64,000 nucleotides of DNA from Acholoe squamosa (Eukaryota; Annelida; Polychaeta; Phyllodocida; Polynoidae), in assembly GCA_949317995.1 (NCBI GenBank), contig OX439041.1, positions 16,833,501 through 16,897,500 of the forward strand, read 5' to 3'. Numbering within the stretch: the first letter of the stretch is position 1; every line of letters begins with the position of its first letter. The notes beneath the pieces are model-generated. The model did no database searches. It was not told where the DNA came from and saw only the letters and a program-made list of their open reading frames with translations. Shown here piece by piece: positions 12,577 to 22,863 of this stretch. The position numbers and the translations under genes are program-made.

Positions 12577-14075
12577 CCCAGCAAATTGTCGTTATCTGTC
12601 GCCATGATTGGTCATCAATGGTGACTCCTTTCTGAGTGATAACTCACTGCGTCATCTTTCGCCACTGTGTGTCAGTCTCACATGGCATGGCGATTTATCA
12701 CAACAGTCGCCAACATGATCTCACTCACTGCGTGAGTATGTGCCACCCCTTGTCATCCCTCACAAAGCATGGTGACTTATCACCACCATCGCCAACATGG
12801 ATCTAACTCACTGCGTGAGTATGTGCCACTGCCTGTCAACTCTCAGTCAGAATGGCAACTTTTCACCTGCATTGCCACATGGCTCTCACTCACTGTGTGA
12901 GTGTGTATCACTCCTAGTTAATCTTCTCTCAAATTGGCGACTTATCACCACCATTGCCAACATTGGTCTCACTCAATACGTGAATTTGTGTTACTCCAAG
13001 TCAATGCTCTCTGAGGATTGCATCATCTGTCACTCACTCTCACTCACAGTGGCAACTTATCACCACCATTGCCAAAGTTGTTGAGACAGCACCACTGTTC
13101 AACATGTAGCCTATCTAGGAAGTGTGGGTATAAAGTATAAGTCCCATATGTATCAAATGTGCTTTGTTTCACACTGATTTCCATGTAATACTTCAGAGTT
13201 GAATCAAACAAGATTATATAGAGAGAATATCAATTGAATTTAGAAAGAGGTATCTCTAAAATGAAAGCAACTATCCATAAACACCTTTTCTCTGGTTACA
13301 GGAAAAATACATAGGGAAATATCAACATGAACACCTTGTCTGTGGTTAGAGGGAAGATACATATGGCAATACCTTCTCTGGCAAAACATACTTTGATCTG
13401 GCAGATGTGAGGCTGCATGATTACCAATGGCGATGATCATGAGCTTTTCATCTAACAAGGTAAGTGATCACCAGCGTCGCCATCACTGGTGAGTCTGAGT
13501 GATCACCACTCTCGCCATCCATGGTGAACCTGTGCTATGACGTGGTGCGTGTTTCATCTAGCGAGGTGAGTGATCACTCGTGTCGCCATCCCTGGTGAGT
13601 GTGGGTGATCAAGATCCTCACCCTCTGTGGTGAACCTGTGCTATCACCAGGTACGCGTTTTATCTAGCGAGGTGACTGATCACAAACCTTGCCATCCGTG
13701 GTGAATGTGTATTATGACGTGGTGTGCGTCTCATCTAGCGAAGTGAGTGATCACTCATGTCGCCATCCCTGGTGAGGATGAGTGATCACTCATGTCGCCA
13801 TCCCTGGTGAGGATGAGTGATCACGATCCTCACCATCCCTGGTGAACATGTGCTATGACGAAGTGCGTGTTTCATCTAGCGAGGTGAGTGATCACCCGCG
13901 TCGCTATCCCTGGTGAGTCTGAGTGATCACCATCCTTGCCATCTGAGGTGAGGCCATGTGATCACCACCATTGCTATTCCTGGTGATCTTGTGCTATAGC
14001 GACGTCGTGTTCCATCTAGCGACATGTGTGAGCCACTTCACACAGGTTGACGAGGAGTCATGACAATTTGCTGGG
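12577..14075. mobile_element. TIR element with internal minisatellite arms, copy 1
   Basis: Perfect 14-bp inverted ends CCCAGCAAATTGTC (12577-12590) and its complement (14062-14075). The left arm (12600-13090) is a tandem array of units of about 80 bp containing CACTGCGTGAGTATGTGCC and GGCGACTTATCACCA-like words. The right arm (13460-14040) is another array with GAGGTGAGTGATCAC and CGCCATCCCTGGTGA. The middle (13090-13450) is unique. No transposase is visible, so it is non-autonomous. A second inverted copy is at about 50700-52221. ORFs within it are by-products of the repeats. Confidence 0.8.
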
Positions 14076-15612
14076 GTGATATTTGAACCATCCATAGGTA
14101 ATTTCGCAATTGTTGTATACTTTGCCTCTACTGATAACCTCACACTGGGCAGAATACCCCCACCCCTTTCTTTTTTTTTCTTTTTTTTTAATCAAAATCC
14201 ATCTAAAAGAAACTTTTTTTTCTGCCACGTGGACCACTACATATCTGAATTGTTAAGCTGTTCCAGGGTAGAACTGCATTTGCCCCACCTAATGTATGTA
14301 AACTAGGAGGACATGAGCTGCTAAGGATGAGTTCATAATACATTGTTTTAAAACATACCTTTCTACATGAAATGATCACACCATAGATGGATAAATTCCT
14401 TTCATTTGACAACTGCGTATTATCCTTTTGTATCAACTCCTAGTACAAAGCCTGTGGAATGGATTACATGTATACATATATCAGAGGACTAAATGATGTC
14501 TGTGGAACATGTGCAAGGTTCGTCAGATTATCCTGATATAGTGCAACATCCATAATATATCCATGCTTATCATTTGTCCTTGTAATCTTCTTCTTTATCA
14601 TGATACACCTTAGTTATGTAAGCAAATCTGCTTTATGTACATTACATAGATACTGGTTATTTACTAACAAGGGGTTAGGGGATAAATGGATCTTTGCGTG
14701 TGCCCAACAAATGTTTTTCCCATTCAATCTAGTAACACGCTGAACTTTTCACTGAAAAGAGGTGAATTCTTTTCTGTCTACTAAAAGAGGTCTTGAATTC
14801 CCTTGTCCCCCTAATCTAACACCACCCACTCGTTCCTAGACATGACCACTCCCTTAGTAGTGATATAAAGGATCATCACCCACATGACAAATTGTCACAT
14901 GACTTATATTGTCTGGCTTTGCTTTACTTTAAAATGCATCTCCTTATTTGATTGAACATATTTAAAGGTTGACTGAAGTCAATCTCGTGAAGACTGTAAT
15001 TTCTTAGATTAAAACTTGCTACAACAGCTTTTGGTCACACAGGTTATTTTCCAAATAAGTAAGTTGTTGTCCCCAGGACTAAAGGTACAGTGCTTTGGAC
15101 TGGTAGGATACGTTCTGTAATGTCAAAAGTGGTTACTGTATGGTTTTGTATGTCCTGTAAAAAAAGTTTTTTTTCTTCAATGTTTAATAAAAGTAATTTT
15201 TACTTCATGAATTTGAATAAACCACATTTCTAATCTGAAATGTTTTTGAAATGTTAATTTCCAAACGTTAATCAAGAACATGGTAATAGGTCCTTCAAGT
15301 GTCACTGCAGTATCCAGTCTCGCATTTTCACCCCAGGCTAGTTATTAGTGAGTTTTAGCGCCCACGTAGTGGGCAATAAAACGCAGATGTACAGCATACA
15401 GCACTCCTACGTCTGTGTTAAATGGGCTACGGGGGGCGTACGTCGGGGTTGCTAAACCTCCCTATTGATACAGTTGGGTGCCAGAGACTGTGCAGTATAT
15501 GGTGGAGTGCTGAGCCCTGGTGAGTGTCTCAGGTTCAGCTCTAGCTCCTAGCTATATCACATGTGACGATGTTTAACGTCTTTGTCACACTCCTTTTTTT
15601 CTTCTTCGATTT
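14076..15612. other. Intergenic DNA, nothing recognised
   Basis: AT-rich, with T runs near 14170-14220 and 15165-15180. No ORF with family resemblance and no clear repeat boundaries. Confidence 0.5.
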
Positions 15613-15918
15613 TAAGCCCTTTAAGGGCCGCTGATGCATCATGCCAATTGGTCTTCATGATGCACCATTTGGAGAAAAACTTGATGCACATCATGATGCA
15701 CTGCAGCAATTGGTGATGCACTTGATGAAGCACTTCATTGGTGCATCATGATGACCCTCCAGGAGTTTCTGTATGAATCCCGTGATGAACCCGTATGTGT
15801 ATGAACTTTGTTTGTATATGAACCCCATCATGAAGCATGAATGAAATCCTGGCGAGTCATTCGCCAGGGCTGCATTCATGCATCATGACGACCAATGGGC
15901 ATGATGCATTAATGGGTT
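15613..15918. mobile_element. MITE, TAACCCTTTAAGGG family
   Basis: Starts TTAAGCCCTTTAAGGGCCGC and ends ATGATGCATTAATGGGTTAA. Internal sequence has repeated TGATGCACC and CATCATGACGACCAATGGGC motifs paired across a centre near 15770. Largest of three copies; also see 10363-10610 and 57004-57166. Confidence 0.75.
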
Positions 15919-16083
15919 AACCTTTTAAGGTGAAAAGCGAGCTCATGCATCATGGCCAGGCGACTCTCTGAGAATGTATTTTGCTGACCCTCAGGGAGTG
16001 TATAAATCCTATAGGGTTATCATGATGTATGAATGTGACACTGGAGAGTGTATAGACCAAAAACTGTCCCGTGTAGAGGCCAA

Positions 16084-16158
16084 AACTCGTAGGAGAGGCG
16101 AACCCAGGACCCCTGGGTCTTGAGGCGGATGCTCTACCCCCTCAGCCACCTGACCAGG
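16084..16158 (-). repeat. tRNA-like sequence, probable SINE head
   Basis: On the minus strand an A-box-like TGGCTGAGGGGGTAGAGC and a B-box-like CCTGGGTTCGCCTC sit at tRNA spacing, but the arms do not pair well enough for a functional tRNA. Best read as a tRNA-derived SINE fragment. Confidence 0.5.
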
Positions 16159-17195
16159 CTACAGTGAGGCAGGAGAAATGAAGTATATAAGCCAAACTGC
16201 CCCGTGTATGGGGTAGTTCCATGTTGAAGATAATCCGGTCTATGGTCCGTGTTTGGTCCTGGTGACATGTCCTGTGTATGCTCCTTGGGTGTATAGTGAT
16301 CTTATACACCTGAGGAACTCGGGCGTATAGCACCTGGCGGTTTGGCCGGGCAGTCATCGTATGTAGTGCTGCACACACCACACTACAAGGCTGAAATGTC
16401 ACTAAGTTAAGGGTCCCCACTATAAATTGAAGGTGAGCAGTCATACAATGTTAAGAAATGGCCTCCAGAACCTAGCCCCCAGTACCAAACAGTGCTTGGC
16501 ACAAGAAATTGCCAAGTCATATAACTTGGGACTAGAATAGCAGAAACGTAGTCATAAGGACTGTCATTACTAATGGTCCTCTTGAGGGCATTTCTCAAGA
16601 TGGTACGACTACACACATCCACTATGATATGAAACCCTCAGAATCACGGTGGGTCATAGCAGTGCAATCAAAAGTGACCACTAGATGCAGGGCTGTAATG
16701 GCATTAGAGTGAGGGATACCACTACCATTTGGAAGGGGTCTTGGTGTACAATCTTGAGAAATGCCTTCCCAGGCACTGCCTTGTAATGTTGAGCACTAGA
16801 ATCGTAGCCCAAGATAAAGTTGATGTGTTTACCACCAGAGAAATCTAGTTATTGGTCTTGGGGTTCTTTTGCTAGAAACTTTGTGGTGTTGTACCACAAT
16901 GTTGGAATTTCTGTTTCTGTTGCATTTCCTTCTTTTTCCTTGTCTGGGCTTGATGGAATATGCCAGGATGGAACTTCGGAAGTGTTATCCCGGTAAACAC
17001 AGACACATGTATGAACCTAAATGAACTCTAGGTATCAACTACATAGATGTCCTACATAGAATCATCTGAAAATGTTATGTCCTGAATATGTGCCAGAACG
17101 TACAGAGCAATTTCACATGATTTCAGGTGCAAGGGAATATCAAAGAGACCTCTTGATACATCTAAGTCAATTACATTATAAAATGTTAAAATACA
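16159..17195. other. Intergenic DNA, nothing recognised
   Basis: No coding sequence with family similarity. Short ORFs on the minus strand (16142-16622) lack any domain and have no splice context. Confidence 0.5.
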
Positions 17196-17760
17196 CCCAG
17201 TGGGCACAGAATGTTGCATCAACATTGACAACCCGCAGATATTGTGTTGATGATATTGATCAACCTGTCTTCAAAACCTTTTCAATGATTCTATTTCAAT
17301 GTTGTCAACACCAACACCATTTCAACATCCAATCAACAGTTGACATATCAATGTTGAAATATTGTTCTCAATTCAATGTTGACTCAACATTGATTTGTCA
17401 ATGTTGAATCAACAATATTGATTTCAATGTTGATTCAATGTTGATTCAACATTGACATGTCAACAGAGAATGCCCTAACAAATATCAACGTTGTTTCAAC
17501 ATCATATCAATGTTGTGTCAAATTTGAATCAACATAGAAATACAAACGTTGAATCAGTGCTGATGGTTAGATGTTTAATCACAGTTGATTTTGATTATGT
17601 TGTGTCAACTTTCAAATTCAACTATATTTCAACCCTATATCAACCGTTGGTATTCAAACATTGCAAACATTGTTTCAAGACCCTATATCAACCGTTGGTA
17701 TTCAAACATTGCAAACATTGTTTCAACACTGAATCAATGTTGATGTTGTTTAAATGTTTC
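17196..17760. mobile_element. CAACATTGA-repeat MITE, arm/copy 1
   Basis: Begins CCCAGTGGGCACAGAATGTT and is filled with CAACATTGATTCAACATTGA words. It is inverted relative to 18645-19155 over nearly the whole length: the outer ends match base for base over about 40 bp and the inner ends share ACCCTATATCAACCGTTG. A 65-bp segment is duplicated at 17630-17720. Confidence 0.75.
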
Positions 17761-18399
17761 GTATCTACCAATTTGCTATGTTTGATAAAGTTTTGTGTTG
17801 ACTGGGGCTTTATTACCCCAGTGATAGCAGTGGAAAAATGAATACTGGAAAGTCAATAGCAGTTACTATTTATGAGTGAGCTACCACAGGCAAAATGGAT
17901 AGTGGACTACGACAAGGTCTTAAAAAGCCCTTAAAAATCCACAAGTATGACCAACAATACCATCACTGGGGGTGGTGGTGATATAAGGCCATTTGGAATT
18001 AACCGCCTGAATCATTAGAGTTGTTCTTAGGATGTCTGTGAGATACCACTTCATATTATATCTCTGTCCCTATCAGGGTTATCACTGCTGGCCAGTGATG
18101 GCTGTGTCCGTGACCAGATAAGAGAGGTTCATGTCAGTCAACCCTTATTAACATCTAGTATACCGCAAACTGGGGCTACTTGGAGCTGTTTTACCCAAGT
18201 TTATCCTTTCATTTGTTGATAAACTGTCCAAACTTTAACAACCTCAAGATTTTCTCTCTTATACTTTGTCCAAAGTGATGCATATATATGTTAATGTTGA
18301 TAAATTATTCTTCACCAAAATGGAAAAAAAGCTTTTTTTTTACAATGGGATTTGAATCTAACACATGCCGATGATCTACACATGGTTATTTCCACCAAC

Positions 18400-18475
18400 A
18401 GCTGTCTCAGTAGTATAATGGCTAGCATGCAGGACTTTAAATGAGACACTGTGGGTTTGAACCCTGTACTCCTGT
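18400..18475 (+). repeat. tRNA-like sequence, probable SINE
   Basis: A-box-like GTCTCAGTAGTATAATGGC and a good B box GGGTTTGAACCC at tRNA spacing, followed by a T run at about 18490. The body is too divergent to be a functional tRNA. It lies in the spacer between the two CAACATTGA arms. Confidence 0.55.
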
Positions 18476-18644
18476 GTTGAGAAATAGTTTCCTCTTTTTT
18501 TTTTTTATCAAGGAAAGGTGTACTATAGGAGCAACCGTCAGATGTCCCATAGCTTCCGTCCAATTCCTCTGCCCAGATGCCACATAGTAGAATATGGAAG
18601 TAAAAATACAGTAAGAACAATTGGAGGGATGGCCAGATATATAT

Positions 18645-19155
18645 CCCACTGGGCACATCAACATTGATTCAGCATTGAAACAACGTTTGCAATGTTTGCA
18701 TATCAACGGTTGATATAGGGTTGAAATATAGTTTAATTTGAAAGTTGACACAACATAATTAAAATCAACTGTGATTCAACATCTAACCATCAGTGCTGAT
18801 TCAACATTTGTATTTCTATATTGATTCAACATTGACACAACATTGACACAACATTGATATGATGCTGAAATTCGTTAGGACATTCTTTGTTGACATGTCA
18901 ATGTTGAATCAACATTAAATCAACATTGAAATCAATATTGTTGATTCAACATTGACAAATCAATGTTGAGTTAACATTGAATTGAGAACAATATTTCAAC
19001 GTTGATATGTCAACTGTTGATTGGATGTTGAAATGGTGTTGGTTGACAACATTGAAATAGAATCATTGAAAAGGTGTTGAAGACCGGTTGATCAACATCA
19101 TCAACACAATATTAGCGGATTGTCAATGTTGATGCAACGTTCTGTGCCCACTGGG
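18645..19155. mobile_element. CAACATTGA-repeat MITE, arm/copy 2
   Basis: Bounded by CCCACTGGGCACA on the left and TGTGCCCACTGGG on the right, so it has its own terminal inverted repeats. Inside are many CAACATTGA words. Inverted relative to 17196-17760, so the pair can form a hairpin of about 500 bp around an 880-bp spacer. Confidence 0.75.
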
Positions 19156-19732
19156 ATATGGAGTATAAACAAGAGGCGACTATCATGACAGCATATTTCT
19201 CCTAACCATTTACCAGATCTGATAATGGTAAAGGGATATGACTTTTAAAAAGGCCAGATATCCAATTATTAGTATTTGCTGCTGTTTCTCTGCAATTGTC
19301 TCAACATTAACCTGAAAAGGAAACCTGCAAAAGTAGAGCTTACATGACAGCATTAATAGTGAAGGGCATTTAACATTGACATTATGATGAACTGTTGAAA
19401 CACAAAGCTCCAATGTTAAAGAGCACATTTCCAAATGTTTTCCACGCCTAATAAATGTTATACTGAAATGGGAAATTGATTTGGGATAAATTGTAAATGT
19501 ATCACAACTGGATTTCTAAGTCTTAAACACAAGATATCAATGCCCTTCGTACAATGCAAGGTGTCCCAAGTAACCCTGGTTGCTCCCTACACCAGTTTCT
19601 GACCCCGAATCATTAAATAAGGGTTTACATCAGCTCCTGCCAACACATGCAGGAGTTGAAGGGAGAACAACACCAGCAAACCTTCAAAATATCACAGTGA
19701 TAATCTTTTGCTTAGATCCAGGGATAGAAATC
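19156..19732. other. Upstream flank of UGT copy A
   Basis: Non-coding. From about 19572 (CTGGTTGCTCCC, TTTCTGACCCC, ATCATTAAA) it is homologous to the flank of UGT copy C at about 59011-59080, showing that the duplication included upstream DNA. Confidence 0.6.
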
Positions 19733-21530
19733 AGGTCATTCCGAGGTGGTTTACTGGTGGTAATATTTGCTGTGATATGTACAAATATTTGTCAAGCGGC
19801 AAAGATCCTCTGTGTTAGCCATCAGTTTATATTATATGTTATATTATCTGTATTTTCTATGACAAGCTTTCTTACATTCTATTATAATTAGTAGCTGAAA
19901 CAATATTGTTATAATTCCTTTTTCCAAAGTTGGTTTAGATTGTATAGAACTGTGGCTCCTCCCTAATATCCAATTTAAAAATCGATTTCATACTTAAAAC
20001 ATTTGGCATGGAAAAGGGAAAAAACGTAAAATGATAATTTTGTCTTTGGTTGTTGCAGATACTGAGATACAACACACAAGATGGCAGCAGCATCATGACA
20101 ACAAATGATAATGCAAAGAGAGTACTTGACAGCATCCTTGGTTCTTCAAGCGAGGATGCCTCTGATGTTTTTACCTTCTTTTCAAAAGCAGCTCTTAGGG
20201 AATGCATTGAAATAGACAATGACCTTGCACTCACCAAAGCTATTGCTGATTTAAATTTCGACCTTGCCTTAATTGACAATTTTATCATAGGTCATTGTTT
20301 GGTGTTTGCAAGTCTGAAATTCAACCTTCCCTTTGTTGTTGTACCAAACAGCCATAACATGGAAATGACCAGATCAATAATCCTGCCATCCTTTATTCCC
20401 AATGAGCTCTCAGAGTTGACAGATGACATGACATTCTCTGAGAGACTTCTGAACACTTTTCATACTGTGCTAGTAAAGAGTCCCCCTGTGAAACGATTCG
20501 CAGGTAGAATAGATACTACATTGCTTAGCAAATATTCAAAAGACAAGAAACTGACCACATGGCAGGAACTAAACAAGAGGGCCGAACTGATTCTGCCTTC
20601 ATGAGGGCACATCTTGCCCCGCTCATGCCTAATGTCATCAGCCTTGAATGTCTGACTTGTAAACCTGGCAAACAACTCTCTGCAGACATCGAATCATTTA
20701 TTGCTGACTCCGAGGGCTTAATTGTAGTGTCATTTGGATCGCTCCTTGCTGATTTTCCAGATGATCTTGCTCGTAAGTTCCTGAAAGCATTTGGTGAAAT
20801 GAAGGAACTTGTGTTTTGAAGGTTTAATGGTAAATATTCTGGGCATGTTCCTGATAATGTTAAATTGATGAAATGGTTGCCACAGAATGACTTGCTTGCT
20901 CATCCGAAGACTAAGCTATTCATCACCCATTCAGGTAATAATGGTCAATATGAATCTGTCTACCATGGTGTCACAATGCTAGCATTACCTTGCTTTGCGG
21001 AACTACCTCACAATGCTGTAAGAATCATTAAACATGGTTATGGTCTCAAGGGTGACAAAAAGACATTTACCTCAGGTAATAATGGTCAATATGAATCTGT
21101 CTACCATGGTGTCCCAATGCTAGCATTCCCTTGCTTTGCAGAACTACCTCACAATGCTGTAAGAATCATTAAACATGGTTATGGTCTCAAGGGTGACATA
21201 AAGACATTTACTTCTGATGAACTTTTGAGGAAAATAAAGGAAATTATTGAGAATCCCTCCTTTGAAGGAAAAACTGAGAAAGCAAGTAGGGTTTTGAAGA
21301 GTGCTCCAAAGAATGCCCAAAAGAAGGCAGCTTGGTGGATTGAACATGTTCTTGAGTTTGGCGGAGATCACTTAAAGAGTCATGGGCTTAATATGCCGTG
21401 GTATTCATTCTATATGATAGATATACTTCTCTTTCTTGAGGCCATGGTGTTTTTGTTTACCTGTGGTATCTTTGTTTGCTCATGGATGTTCAGAAGATTG
21501 TGTAGTACAAAGGCTAAACAGAAAAGATAG
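19733..21530 (+). pseudogene. UDP-glycosyltransferase, copy A (pseudogene)
   Basis: Exon-1 remnant 19733-19828: the signal peptide and first strand (TNICQAAKILCVSHQF) survive, but the start codon position reads AGG and the rest of exon 1 (GSHQ catalytic-His region) is gone. Exon 2 starts at 20059 after TTGCAG and reads ILRYNTQDGSSIM. Breaks: an in-frame TGA at 20602-20604, a deletion of about 10 nt near 20613 that shifts frame, a TGG-to-TGA change at 20817-20819, and an in-frame 141-bp tandem duplication (20934-21074 and 21075-21215) that repeats the UDP-sugar-binding signature. After it the frame is open to 21530 and includes a C-terminal membrane helix and basic tail KAKQKR. GT1 family UGTs conjugate lipophilic compounds in the ER lumen. 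This copy cannot make a whole enzyme. Confidence 0.9.
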
Positions 21531-22863
21531 AAACCCTGTTAGATAACAAATCGTGTCTACGCAGCTGAATACTAGCACAATAGCTCACAATTTAAAGGCA
21601 CTCCCCATGCATAAGGCATATACCCTGAACTACAGCCAGGCCCAAAAGCGACGCCTGGACATATTTTGGATTGTTCATGGCTGTTCTATAGTGCAGAATG
21701 CCTGGAAAAAAGATGCACCCCTTACTTCGGCAGATTCCGACATTTAACTTAACCTTCTCTGCGTGGTATTATGTGGTATAAGATTATGTTTCATGATCAA
21801 ATCCATATCAGTAAAAGCTAGGGTAAATATGCTGCTTAGGTTAGAAATGCAGGGATAATGATCAAATGATCTCTCAGTGAGAGATTTCACTTATATTTAC
21901 CTGTTGTCAATGTATCCGTTAGTACACTGTTAAAATTTTTTTTTTAAAAGGTTTTATTGGGTCTAAAGTTAAATACCAGAATTCGGTCTGGCCGTTCTGC
22001 CATCTGGGCCCACATTTCAGCCTCCTATGTTGACAATTGGTATGGCGGCGAGTAATCATTATTATCTTCAGTGGACCATAAAGCAGAGAAAATAGCTTCT
22101 AACAATCGTATTCACACATGATAGATCAGAGAAATCAGAAAAGTTCAAGACTCCAGGCAGTCGCATTATAGTATTGGTGAAACCACTCAGTGGTCTTTGG
22201 GTAGGGGAGGTGAGTGGCGGATGAGGGATGAAAGGGGATTGAAAATGTGGAAGGAGTTTAGTATTCTGTCATAGTGTGATATTTTACATCCTGAAGTAGA
22301 ATACCTGCAGCTCATAGAGACTCCAGTACACTCAGGTTTGGCTCAATCAGTGCCGGAAGATCTACATGTATATGTATATATATTGCTGCTAGCACAGTGA
22401 CATCAACATATAAACAGAGATAGAGGGAAGCAGAAGAAAGTTATCAGGAGGAAGAGATCTAATACTGTGCCTGGAGAATTCAACTTATCATATGGTATTT
22501 TGAAAAATAAGATAAGTATAGTGTAATGATATGTAAGTGTGCATAGTATGAACATCTGGCATAGTAGTAAATACTACATTACCAAAAGACCTCTTATCAT
22601 AGGAGAAAAGCCCATATCAATCTCAAGCGTAAATGTTGATTCACCATAATGTGGTAATACCACATGACATACCCTAGGATGAAAATAGAATACAATATTA
22701 AGGACATGAACATAGATATGGAGAAACAGTAAAACAGTGATAATATCATAGATAATACAGCATGAAAAGACATAGATGACACAATGAGCAGTGGTAACTA
22801 CCAGCTGCTGCAATGGCAAATTATAAGATTATTGTCTAGAAGTGGTAATACCAGCTACTAGAC
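21531..22863. other. Intergenic DNA between UGT A and the LINE block
   Basis: No gene seen. Short TA run near 22370-22380. The sequence near 22835-22860 (GTGGTAATACCAGCTACTAG) resembles 33020-33045 next to the other LINE remnants, so it is probably element-derived. Confidence 0.45.

Noticed and set aside
12120-12605. Upstream extension of the first FRRS1-like exon to a 238-codon ORF
   Set aside because: The extension is low-complexity and crosses G runs; the start at 12119 gives a clean signal peptide and Reeler domain.
12797-13084. 95-codon ORF and its counterpart near 51475-52162
   Set aside because: Repeats of the TIR element arms; the same peptide words appear in several frames.
16084-16158. 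Functional tRNA gene
   Set aside because: A- and B-box-like words are present but the cloverleaf stems do not pair; the same holds for 18400, 37560, 38075 and 57716. SINE heads are the better reading.
17072-17841. Two ORFs of 111 and 116 codons
   Set aside because: Low-complexity readings of CAACATTGA repeats.
19580-19891. ORF that runs into the UGT A signal peptide
   Set aside because: Its upstream part is flank homologous to non-coding DNA before UGT C, and the true start codon is mutated. It is a chance extension of a pseudogene exon.
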